From Candidatus Wirthbacteria bacterium CG2_30_54_11 (GTDB lineage Bacteria > Patescibacteriota > CG2-30-54-11), in the NCBI GenBank assembly GCA_001873755.1, contig MNZT01000030.1:1-17917 (forward strand): 17,917 bases of DNA. The letters run 5' to 3'. The stretch's first letter is position 1. Every line of letters begins with the position of its first letter. The translations under genes and the position numbers were made by a program. The notes beneath the pieces are model-generated. The model saw nothing but the letters and a program-made list of their open reading frames with translations. It ran no database searches and was not told the origin of the DNA. Below are positions 9,069 to 15,724 of this stretch, in pieces.

Positions 9069-10475
9069 ATGGCAGGAAATGGAAATAATGGGACCAACGA
9101 CAAGCCGCCTCCATCGTATACTGGTATCAAGACAATTTTTATAGCCAACATCCTGGAAGCGTTTTATCGGATATATCAGGGCATTCCGGACAAAGAAAGG
9201 AATTACTGGACGCTCTACGACACACTTGATGGGAACCGCGCCCTCCTGTACAACGGAGACAACAAGATCATCATCAGCCCCCAGCCGATCTTTCCCGGGC
9301 ACAAGGAACACCTGTGTGCTCTGCTAGGCTGGAAAAACGTACATAATCTTTCTCCCCGCCTCTCGTCTCCCTCAATCTGCGAGGATATCGTACGTCCAGG
9401 GAAGTTTGGCGACATAGTGGAAGACATTGTCCGGGCTAATCCTGGCGTCGGCCTCATCCCCTACCGTGCGACAAAAGAATTTTATCGCCTGACGTCCTTT
9501 TTCAGCCGAAAAGGACTGAAATTCACCCTGCCTGAGACGGTGCCGGAGGACAGCGAATTCATCAGCATGTACTGTAATTCCAAGCGCGGATTCAGACATT
9601 TCTGGAACCGTGCGCTCGGAAGCAATACGACCATCCCCATCGATATTCCGGACGGCTTCATCGTGGGTGACAAGGAAGAGGCTATCGAAGCGGCCTGGTG
9701 GTTCCAGCAGAAACGGAAATCGTTTGTCATCAAATTGAACCGAGGCACCCAGGGTATCGGCATTGCTTTCTTTAAGTCGTCCCAGCTGCCTCATACGGAA
9801 AAAGCATTCCAGGAGGAAGTCAAAGCAAAACTGAACGATAAGCTTTGGGATCAGCCGGCCATCGTGGTGGAAGAGATGATTGCTCAGGATCTGAGCGTAC
9901 TCAACGGCTCCCCGAGTGTGGAGTTTTTCATCAACAGCGAGGGGCAGGTGGCTCCGACTTACGGAGGGGAACAGATATTTGCGGAGGACCGCAAAACATT
10001 TTCCGGTTTTTATATTCATCCCGAGGCGACCTACCACCCCTATATCCAGACGGCATTCCGCGCCGGAGTGCAGTTCGGTGAAGAGCTCGCTGACATCGGC
10101 TATCACGGGTATTTTGATATCGATCTCGTCTGCGGCAAAGATAATCAGCTTTATGCTGTCGAGTCCAACCTCCGTCGTACCGGAGGAACACATATTCACG
10201 ACCTGGCGGTCAGCCTTCTGGGAAAGAATTATATGGGAACCCACCATGTGCTTGGCGAGGATATCCATCTGCCCGAGGATAAACGTACCAGTTATGACAA
10301 GTGTTTTAAAATATTTAAACCGGTACTCTACAATAAAGCCACGGAGTCAGGGTTCATCTTTGGTAATCCGGATATGCTTCAGGTCAATATCCTGCATGGT
10401 ATCTTCATCGGTCCTACCAGGAAAAAAATGGAAGAGGTCCGCCGCAGGGTCAACCGTCTGATAGCATCCCTCTGA
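9069..10475 (+). CDS. ATP-grasp carboxylate-amine ligase-like protein
   Basis: The 468-residue protein has the ATP-grasp layout: a pre-ATP-grasp N-terminal half, then the phosphate loop FVIKLNRGTQGIGI (219-232, with K222), the adenine hinge IVVEEM (265-270), and the metal-binding end DIDLV (350-354) plus YAVESNLRRTGGTHIHDLA (362-380), where E365 and N367 are the probable magnesium ligands. ATP-grasp enzymes join a carboxylate, through an acyl phosphate, to an amine or thiol. The overall shape recalls PGM1-type peptide ligases, but the substrate cannot be read from the sequence. There is no signal peptide, so it is probably cytosolic. AGGTG at 9053-9057 lies 11 bases before the ATG, rather far. 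It stands alone between an insertion sequence and a convergent operon, so context gives no help with its role. Confidence 0.8.
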   Translation: MAGNGNNGTNDKPPPSYTGIKTIFIANILEAFYRIYQGIPDKERNYWTLYDTLDGNRALLYNGDNKIIISPQPIFPGHKEHLCALLGWKNVHNLSPRLSSPSICEDIVRPGKFGDIVEDIVRANPGVGLIPYRATKEFYRLTSFFSRKGLKFTLPETVPEDSEFISMYCNSKRGFRHFWNRALGSNTTIPIDIPDGFIVGDKEEAIEAAWWFQQKRKSFVIKLNRGTQGIGIAFFKSSQLPHTEKAFQEEVKAKLNDKLWDQPAIVVEEMIAQDLSVLNGSPSVEFFINSEGQVAPTYGGEQIFAEDRKTFSGFYIHPEATYHPYIQTAFRAGVQFGEELADIGYHGYFDIDLVCGKDNQLYAVESNLRRTGGTHIHDLAVSLLGKNYMGTHHVLGEDIHLPEDKRTSYDKCFKIFKPVLYNKATESGFIFGNPDMLQVNILHGIFIGPTRKKMEEVRRRVNRLIASL

Positions 10476-10477
10476 TC

Positions 10478-10495
10478 AACGGGTTTACCGGATAC
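10478..10495 (+). repeat. Remnant of the GGGTTAAC-type intergenic repeat
   Basis: AACGGGTTTACCGGATAC begins two bases after the ATP-grasp stop and resembles the AACGGGTTAACGGATAC found near 17561-17575, so the same repeat family probably occurs here. Confidence 0.4.
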
Positions 10496-10533
10496 AAAAA
10501 TCCTCCTTATAACCGGAGTTATTTTGTTGGAGG
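10496..10533 (-). terminator. Probable terminator of the rnhB-yraN transcript
   Basis: On the minus strand CCTCC (10529-10533) can pair with GGAGG (10502-10506), enclosing an inner hairpin ATAAC-TCCG-GTTAT (10509-10522); ATTTTTG follows. It lies about 35 bases past the yraN stop. It may also act on the convergent ATP-grasp transcript, which sees a weaker T run after the inner hairpin. Confidence 0.5.
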
Positions 10534-10567
10534 CAGATGAGAATGTTGGATCTTTGGTAGATTTCTG

Positions 10568-10936
10568 CTACATCGTCACGTTCTGGAGGTGGTTCTGGTA
10601 GTCGATGGAATTGTCAGCCTTCAGTCCCAGCGCAACGACGTCGAGACGCCAGGCCTGGTCGATCAGATGGTGCCGGAGCAGGTAGTGCTCGGCCGCCAGG
10701 GTCAGTTTTTTCAGCTTGCCGGGGGTTACGGATTCTTCGGGAAGCCCGCAGGAGGCATCCCTTCTGGTCTTGACCTCTACGAAAACTATGGTATCCCCAT
10801 CCTGAGCGACGATGTCGATTTCTCCCCAGCGACCGGCATGGTAATTAGTCTCGAGGATTTCGTAGCCTTTCTGCTGGAGAATTCTGGTGGCGACCCGTTC
10901 TCCTGTTGATCCGGTTGCTTTGCCTTCTGTGCTCAT
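10568..10936 (-). CDS. yraN: YraN/UPF0102 family putative endonuclease
   Basis: The 122-residue protein belongs to the YraN (UPF0102) family, which has a restriction-endonuclease-like fold and no settled function. Visible family motifs are TGERVATRILQQKGYEIL (11-28), the acidic GEIDIVAQD (38-46) and VFVEVKTRR (51-59); D41, E54 and K56 form the predicted nuclease centre. The start is the ATG at 10934-10936. It overlaps the rnhB TGA as ATGA and has GGAGGT a few bases upstream. A longer frame running back to 10993 would intrude into rnhB and lacks support. The rplS-rnhB-yraN order is common in bacteria, which strengthens the call. Confidence 0.92.
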   Translation of the reverse strand: MSTEGKATGSTGERVATRILQQKGYEILETNYHAGRWGEIDIVAQDGDTIVFVEVKTRRDASCGLPEESVTPGKLKKLTLAAEHYLLRHHLIDQAWRLDVVALGLKADNSIDYQNHLQNVTM

Positions 10937-11610
10937 AGCCCTACCTCCAGTAACTGTTTGATCGGTTTGAAACTTACTCGATGCAGAGGACAAGGCCCAT
11001 AGCGCAAAAGTGTCTGCTGATGCTCTCTGGTGCCATAGCCTTTATGCCGGCTGAAACCATACCGTGGGTACCGTTCGTCCAGCTGGCACATCTCCCGGTC
11101 CCGGCTGACTTTGGCCAGGACCGAAGCCGCCGCGATGGAGAGGCTGATCTGTTCCCCCCGGACATATGACTTTTGATGGTTGATGAGATGTGAGACTTCA
11201 GCTTGTTGTGCCGGCGGCAGCAGTAGAAAATCTATTGGGTTGAAGCTCATGGCGTCACAGAGGATATGACTGCAGGAGGCAAGCTGTGAAATGGCGAGGA
11301 GCATTGCTCTCTTCGTGGCCGGGACGATACCGATGCGATCAATCTCCTCCGCTTCGGTTTTAGAGATACCAAAACCGGCAGCCAGGCTTTTGATTACTTC
11401 GAACCAGCGGTCTCGTGCTGTTCTGGTCAGCAGCTTGGAGTCTGTCAATCCGTGAAGTTTTGAGGCGTCCAGTCCGGCTGGAAAGATGACTGCCGCCGCA
11501 TAGACCGGGCCAGCCCAGGGGCCACGGCCGGCTTCATCGAGACCGGCGACAGCCATGGTGCTTTGTGACCAGAGTTGCTGTTCTTCGGCAAATGAGGGAA
11601 TAGCGGGCAT
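10933..11610 (-). CDS. rnhB: Ribonuclease HII
   Basis: RNase HII cuts the RNA strand of RNA-DNA hybrids and starts removal of single ribonucleotides from DNA. The 225-residue frame shows VAGLDEAGRGPWAGPV near the N-terminus (D25, E26), LTDSK, ILCDAM (D119), SIAAASVLAKVSRDREM and HKGYGTREH. The fourth acidic residue, Asp in E. coli (KGDS), aligns here with Glu153 in RGEQ. Start choice: the ATG at 11608-11610 is preferred over the in-frame TTG at 11626-11628, because the TTG lies in the base of a long hairpin. Neither has a clear ribosome binding site. The 3' end overlaps yraN (ATGA), so the two are probably co-translated. Confidence 0.93.
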   Translation of the reverse strand: MPAIPSFAEEQQLWSQSTMAVAGLDEAGRGPWAGPVYAAAVIFPAGLDASKLHGLTDSKLLTRTARDRWFEVIKSLAAGFGISKTEAEEIDRIGIVPATKRAMLLAISQLASCSHILCDAMSFNPIDFLLLPPAQQAEVSHLINHQKSYVRGEQISLSIAAASVLAKVSRDREMCQLDERYPRYGFSRHKGYGTREHQQTLLRYGPCPLHRVSFKPIKQLLEVGL

Positions 11611-11627
11611 AGAGAGAGACGAGTACA

Positions 11628-11657
11628 AAGAAGCCTGATCAATTGACCAGGCTCCTT
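11628..11657 (-). terminator. Long hairpin between rplS and rnhB
   Basis: On the minus strand, arms of 13 bases (11645-11657 and 11628-11640) pair through AAGGAGCCTGGTC and GATCAGGCTTCTT with two G-U pairs and an AATT loop. A short T-rich tail (TTTG) follows. It sits about 30 bases after the rplS stop and just before the rnhB ATG. It could end part of the rplS transcripts or shape expression of rnhB; the tail is weak for a strong terminator. Confidence 0.5.
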
Positions 11658-11687
11658 ATACCATATTCGTGCTGATAGAGGCTACTT

Positions 11688-12104
11688 TCAGGCGGTTGTT
11701 TCTTCGACCGGGGCTGCCGGTTCTTTGACGACAACTGCCTTTTTGACCGTCTTGGTCGAGGTTTCTCTTCTTTCCTTGATGCGGATGGTTTTGGTCTTCA
11801 GGGATCTCAGGTAGTACAGGCGGGCACGTTTGACCTTGCCGCGACGGATGATATCGATAGCCTGGACATTCGGGGAGTGGAGGAAGAAGGTGCGTTCTAC
11901 GCCGACTCCGCTCGCAATCCGGCGGACCGTGAAATTCCCTGCCATGCCACGGCCGCGGGTGCAGCGGGTGACGACGCCTTCGAACATCTGGGTGCGTTCC
12001 TTGTCCCCTTCCACGATTTTGACGTGGACTTTGATGGTGTCGCCAGTGGCGAATTCAGGGCGATTCTTCAGCTGCTCGGGCAGAATATTCTTCAGATCTA
12101 TCAT
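11688..12104 (-). CDS. rplS: 50S ribosomal protein L19
   Basis: L19 lies at the 30S-50S interface of the ribosome. The 138-residue frame shows the family signature across its length: FATGDTIKVHVKIVEGDKERTQMFEGVV (18-45), then GNFTVRRIASGVGVERTFFLHSPNV (56-80) and RRGKVKRARLYYLR (87-100). Residues beyond about 115 form an extra tail (TKTVKKAVVVKEPAAPVEETTA), Lys/Val-rich then acidic, longer than the usual protein of roughly 115-120 residues. The ATG at 12102-12104 is preceded by AGGTGAGG at good spacing. It is transcribed toward rnhB and has its own promoter. Confidence 0.97.
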   Translation of the reverse strand: MIDLKNILPEQLKNRPEFATGDTIKVHVKIVEGDKERTQMFEGVVTRCTRGRGMAGNFTVRRIASGVGVERTFFLHSPNVQAIDIIRRGKVKRARLYYLRSLKTKTIRIKERRETSTKTVKKAVVVKEPAAPVEETTA

Positions 12105-12119
12105 GTGGTCCTCACCTAC

Positions 12120-12137
12120 AAAAAGGGGACAGCCCCC
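12120..12137 (-). promoter_or_regulatory. GC hairpin plus T run in the rplS leader
   Basis: On the minus strand GGGG (12134-12137) pairs with CCCC (12125-12128) around a short loop, followed by five T (12120-12124). It lies between the promoter and the rplS ribosome binding site. It could be an attenuator of rplS or a short terminator for transcripts arriving from ftsK-nusB. The stem is only 4-5 bp. Confidence 0.45.
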
Positions 12138-12155
12138 AAATATAGCACGCTAATT

Positions 12156-12185
12156 ATTATATACACTATTGCACTTCGAAATCAA
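12156..12185 (-). promoter_or_regulatory. Promoter of rplS
   Basis: The minus strand shows TTGATT (-35, 4 of 6, 12180-12185), 18 bases, then a perfect TATAAT (-10, 12156-12161). The -35 box lies a few bases past the end of the nusB-nadM gene. The predicted leader of about 45 bases contains the GC hairpin. Confidence 0.6.
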
Positions 12186-12189
12186 TCCC

Positions 12190-13194
12190 TCATTTTTGCT
12201 GGAAACGTGCCAGGGTAGAGGGTGTGGAAAGAAAACGTTCCACTTTGGTGGGGACCAGACGGTCCCATGGTTCTTTTTTGACGATCCGCCGGCGTATTTC
12301 CAGGCATTTGTACTCAGCAGGCTTGTACATCTGATGGGAAAAAACAGGAAAATTGGCCGAAGAAAAAATATCCGCGACACTTTGATTGGTCGTGTAGACT
12401 GCCGAAATGTCCGGAGCTGCCTCGCTGATCTGCTCCAGCCAGGCCTGGTCGTTCTCGGTATCCTTCAGGTGCAGAAAGGTGAAATGGGGATGAGCGATCG
12501 AGTCATCGTCGCCTTCGACCAGCGACCATGCTGTGGTGGCCAGAACATCTTCCATGAGAGTTTGACGTTCGGTGACGGTCAGCGGCCGGTCTGCAGACAC
12601 CGGGGCGTCGGCTCCACAGAGACCGATGACAATATGGGGAAAACGGGCTGCAATATGCTTCAATAGTTGTATATGGCCGCGGTGCAGAGGCTGAAACTCG
12701 CCGGCCATGAATACCGTTTCGGCTTTGGAATCACGTTCCCGCAGCTTGCTCACGGTACCGAGAGCACCGTTCACGAAACGGCTGGTGGAGTCGCCGCTGA
12801 ATTCCTTGGCCAGTTCGATGGCTTCATCGATGGCGACTTTGGGCGGGACAGACTTGGCGATGTAGAGCTCGTAGATGGCGATACGCAGGATGTTGAGATC
12901 CAGTTTGGGCAGCTGCTTGAGCGGCCATTCCGGGGCGCAGCGCGCGATGAGCTGGTCGATCTGTTTGCGGCTCTTTTCTATGCCGTCGAGGAGCGAATTG
13001 ACCAGATCAGCATCCTGCAGGGCAGGGAACAGGGCATCGATATCACTGTCCTGATCCACGAACGCTTCCTGCTGGATGCGGGCAGCGGTCGGTTTCAGTT
13101 CGCAGGCATGGAAACTGGCCTCAAACAGGGTCTGGAGCACCAGTTTACGGGCTTCATGGCGGGCGTCATAGGCGTTTTTGATCGGTTTTGACAT
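12190..13194 (-). CDS. nusB: NusB fused to a NadM-like nucleotidyltransferase
   Basis: Residues about 12-152 are NusB, the antitermination factor that works with NusE/S10: RHEARKLVLQTLFEA, then KLDLNILRIAIYEL (97-110), VPPKVAIDEAIELAKEFS (116-133) and RFVNGALG (139-146). Residues 160-322 form an HxGH nucleotidyltransferase most like archaeal-type NMN adenylyltransferase NadM: GEFQPLHRGH (165-174), RPLTVTERQTLM (203-214), AVYTTNQSVADIF (265-277) and EYKCLEIRRRIVKKEPWDRLVP (294-315). Two usual nucleotide-binding positions differ: E166 replaces the Arg of GRFQP, and KCL (296-298) replaces SGT before EIRRR. NAD synthesis is therefore uncertain. The frame is continuous, so a frameshift is not needed to explain the fusion. 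The ATG overlaps the ftsK TGA as TGATG, with no strong ribosome binding site, which suggests translational coupling. Confidence 0.88.
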   Translation of the reverse strand: MSKPIKNAYDARHEARKLVLQTLFEASFHACELKPTAARIQQEAFVDQDSDIDALFPALQDADLVNSLLDGIEKSRKQIDQLIARCAPEWPLKQLPKLDLNILRIAIYELYIAKSVPPKVAIDEAIELAKEFSGDSTSRFVNGALGTVSKLRERDSKAETVFMAGEFQPLHRGHIQLLKHIAARFPHIVIGLCGADAPVSADRPLTVTERQTLMEDVLATTAWSLVEGDDDSIAHPHFTFLHLKDTENDQAWLEQISEAAPDISAVYTTNQSVADIFSSANFPVFSHQMYKPAEYKCLEIRRRIVKKEPWDRLVPTKVERFLSTPSTLARFQQK

Positions 13195-15503
13195 CAGTTC
13201 TGGTACTCATCAAAAAGTGATTCATCTTCGCGGGTCGGGAGCGGAGCAGGAGCTGAACGATGGGGAGTATGACTGGAGGGAAGTGAAGAGCGGAGAACTT
13301 CCCGCGGCTTGCTGCCGTCAGCGGGTCCCAGGACTCCCATCTGCTCCAGAATATCAATAATGCGGGCAGCGCGGGCGTATCCGATTCTGAGTCTCCTCTG
13401 GAGGAGCGAGGCAGAGCCACGGCCTTCCTTGAGCAGTTCTGCGAGGGCGTCGGGGAGGAGTTCATCCTCCATATCCATGGAATTGCTTGATCCGGGCATA
13501 TCGATCGGTTGGGTCACAACTTCTTCGATGTAGTCAGGGGTACCCTGTTTGGTCCAGAACTGAACCAGCCGTTCGACTTCCTGGTCTGATACATAGACGC
13601 CCTGGAGGCGGATCATTTTGGCAATATCAGGTGCATGGTAGAGCATATCGCCACGACCCAGCAGTTTTTCTCCGCCGGCGGCGTCCATGACCACTCTGGA
13701 ATCTGTCTGTGAGGCCACGGCAAAACAGATGCGGGTAGGGATATTGGCCTTGATAAGCCCGGTGACTACATCCACGGATGGCCTTTGGGTGGCGAGCACA
13801 AGGTGGATACCGGTGGCTCTGGATTTCTGGGCGAGACGGCAGATGGTTTCTTCTACCTCGACCGGCGAGGCGAGGATGAGGTCAGCCAGTTCGTCCACGA
13901 TAATGACGATATAGGGAAGCCGGGTGACCGGGTCATCCTGTTTCTCATTGTAAAGTTCCAGATTGCGCGCTCCGGCATGGGCAAAGATCTGGTAGCGGCG
14001 TTCCATCTCATTGATCGCCCATTTGAGGCTGGAGATCATGTTGCCGGGCTGGGTGATGACCTTGGTCAACAGGTGGGGGATGCCGTTGTAGCGCGAAAGT
14101 TCCACAACTTTGGGGTCGACCATGATGAATTTGACCTGGTCGGGATTGTATTTATAGAGAATGCTGGAAATGATGCTGTTGATGCAGACGCTTTTGCCCG
14201 ATCCGGTCGAGCCGGCTACCAGGAGATGCGGCATCTTCATGAGGTCCGCAAAATAGACCTCTCCGGAAACATTTTTCCCGAGGGCCAGAGGCATGAGGTA
14301 GCGGGACATCTGGAATTGAGGAGTCTGAAGCAGAGCACGGAGCGTAACTGTAGCTGCGGTATAGTTCGGCACTTCCACGCCCACGAGAGGCTTGCCGGGG
14401 ATAGGGGCTTCGAGACGGACATGAGGGGTGGCCAGTGCCAGTGCCAGGTCGTTCTGGAGCGAAGTGATTTTGGCGACCTTGACCCCGACTGCGGGTTCGA
14501 GGGCGTACTGGGTGATGGTGGGTCCGACATTGATCTCCACTACCCGGGTCTCGACCCCGAAGCTCATGAGGGTGTTTTCTATGATGCGGGCGCGTTTCTC
14601 CGGATCGCCCTGGGCGACCTGGGCTTTGGCCGGCTGGTCGAGCAGGTCCAGAGGAGGCAGGAACCACACGGAGGGACGGTGCTTATGCGGAGCCGGATCA
14701 TCCTGCTCGCCTGAATCCTCCTCGCCATGGATCGGGCGTGCGGTAAAGCCGACCTCCCGGTAATCTGAGAGATCGATATCTTTCGGCGCTGCAGATTCGT
14801 CGGTTTCTATGGTCCGGGAGGCAAATGACGGGGCTTCCTGGTCTGTGCCTTCCGGTTCGTAGTCCAGTTCTCTTTCTTCTCTCTGGAGGCGCACATCGCG
14901 GGTGGAGGAACGGAAGTTGCTGATCTCATCACGGAGGCGATAGCCGATCTCTCCCAGATAGTTCACGATGCGGGTGAGCGAGACATCGGTGAGGATCAGA
15001 ACAGCGGTCACTATGAGTGCGATCTGGATGACCGCAGAGAGGAAGGTGCCAAAAAAGAGCAGGAGCAGTTTATCAAAATAAAAGCCAATCCTTCCACCGA
15101 ACGTAGATTCGATGACGAATGAGGAGTGTTGATCGGCAACCGAAAGTTCCATGAGACCGAGCAGGCAGACCCCGATCAGAATTGTCCAGAAGATCCGGTT
15201 GGTCCTCTGCCAGAATTTGGCCGGGAAGAGCAGGGCAAAGCCGACGTAGATGCTGATGATGCTGGCGAACCAGCCTCCTTGACCGACCGTCCCGAGCAGG
15301 AACTGGCGGATGCTGTAGCCGGCTTCTCCGGGGGTTTTGTACATGCCGACCAGACACATGAGCCCAAACGTGAAACAGAAAACCGAGGCGATCTCGCGCA
15401 TCAGCCTGTGCTGTTCCTTCTGCGTCCGGTGTCTGGGGAGAGAGGAAAGGAATGAACGCCGCTTGGTCGTTTTCGCCTGTTTTTTCGTTTTCTTCTTGGT
15501 CAC
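13194..15503 (-). CDS. ftsK: DNA translocase FtsK
   Basis: FtsK is a septum-anchored hexameric motor that pumps chromosome ends through the closing septum and helps dimer resolution. The 769-residue protein has a basic N-terminus, about four membrane segments (near 38-55, 78-93, 105-121, 145-172), a charged linker (190-275), and the motor: GVETRVVEINVGPTITQYAL (316-335), Walker A GSTGSGKS (431-438), Walker B IIVDELADL (534-542) and ATQRPSVDVVTG (571-582). A C-terminal winged-helix gamma domain (about 680-730, GSASLLQRRLRIGYARAARI), which in the family reads polarity sequences, is present. The linker is short compared with E. coli FtsK. The start is a GTG at 15501-15503 with a weak ribosome binding site; starting later would cost the first membrane segment. 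Confidence 0.95.
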   Translation of the reverse strand: MTKKKTKKQAKTTKRRSFLSSLPRHRTQKEQHRLMREIASVFCFTFGLMCLVGMYKTPGEAGYSIRQFLLGTVGQGGWFASIISIYVGFALLFPAKFWQRTNRIFWTILIGVCLLGLMELSVADQHSSFVIESTFGGRIGFYFDKLLLLFFGTFLSAVIQIALIVTAVLILTDVSLTRIVNYLGEIGYRLRDEISNFRSSTRDVRLQREERELDYEPEGTDQEAPSFASRTIETDESAAPKDIDLSDYREVGFTARPIHGEEDSGEQDDPAPHKHRPSVWFLPPLDLLDQPAKAQVAQGDPEKRARIIENTLMSFGVETRVVEINVGPTITQYALEPAVGVKVAKITSLQNDLALALATPHVRLEAPIPGKPLVGVEVPNYTAATVTLRALLQTPQFQMSRYLMPLALGKNVSGEVYFADLMKMPHLLVAGSTGSGKSVCINSIISSILYKYNPDQVKFIMVDPKVVELSRYNGIPHLLTKVITQPGNMISSLKWAINEMERRYQIFAHAGARNLELYNEKQDDPVTRLPYIVIIVDELADLILASPVEVEETICRLAQKSRATGIHLVLATQRPSVDVVTGLIKANIPTRICFAVASQTDSRVVMDAAGGEKLLGRGDMLYHAPDIAKMIRLQGVYVSDQEVERLVQFWTKQGTPDYIEEVVTQPIDMPGSSNSMDMEDELLPDALAELLKEGRGSASLLQRRLRIGYARAARIIDILEQMGVLGPADGSKPREVLRSSLPSSHTPHRSAPAPLPTREDESLFDEYQN

Positions 15504-15623
15504 GCTTCATCACTTGCAATAAGTTCAGCTCGCCAGAGAGCAACGTAACATACGGGAATGCAAGTAGCAAGATGGGAGTTATCGGGTTCACGAGCCGCCC
15601 TCTGGGGCGAGCCTCGCTGAAGG

Positions 15624-15656
15624 CGGGTTAACGGGTTGGCGGGTTACGGGCTAACC
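15624..15656 (+). repeat. Degenerate tandem CGGGTTAA octamers
   Basis: Four adjoining units read CGGGTTAA, CGGGTTGG, CGGGTTA (one base short) and CGGGCTAA, ending CC. The outer GGTTA and TAACC can also pair. Confidence 0.7.
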
Positions 15657-15672
15657 AACAAGAGCTTGATTT

Positions 15673-15701
15673 CGAGTTAAGAACTCGTTAACTCGTTAAC
15701 C
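15673..15701. repeat. CGAGTTAA inverted repeat (hairpin)
   Basis: CGAGTTAA (15673-15680) and TTAACTCG (15688-15695) form a perfect 8-bp stem with a 7-base loop; a further TTAACC follows. It lies just after the rnj stop on the minus strand but has no T run, so it is a poor intrinsic terminator. The stem sequence is the same octamer family as the neighbouring tandem array. Confidence 0.65.
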
Positions 15702-15724
15702 AGTAAACCCTCAACGCACTTGAT

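Larger units (their letters stand above)
15504..15724. other. Spacer between rnj and ftsK, repeat-rich, no gene
   Basis: There is no credible coding sequence. The left part (15504-15580) is the ftsK leader; I could not find a convincing promoter. From about 15585 it holds a GC-rich palindromic patch (CCGCC and GGCGG arms, with inner GCCC-TCTG-GGGC), then octamer repeats and a hairpin, up to the rnj stop. Confidence 0.6.

Noticed and set aside
9372..10268. A 298-codon open frame on the minus strand inside the ATP-grasp gene
   Set aside because: The sense frame carries all ATP-grasp motifs; the antisense product has none and is a shadow.
13785..14714. A 309-codon open frame on the plus strand inside ftsK
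   Set aside because: It is antisense to the conserved FtsK motor region, shows no recognisable motif and is a typical shadow frame.
15624..15656. Telomere-like GGGTTA repeats
   Set aside because: The unit is eight bases and degenerate, lies between bacterial housekeeping genes and is not at a sequence end, so it is not a telomere.
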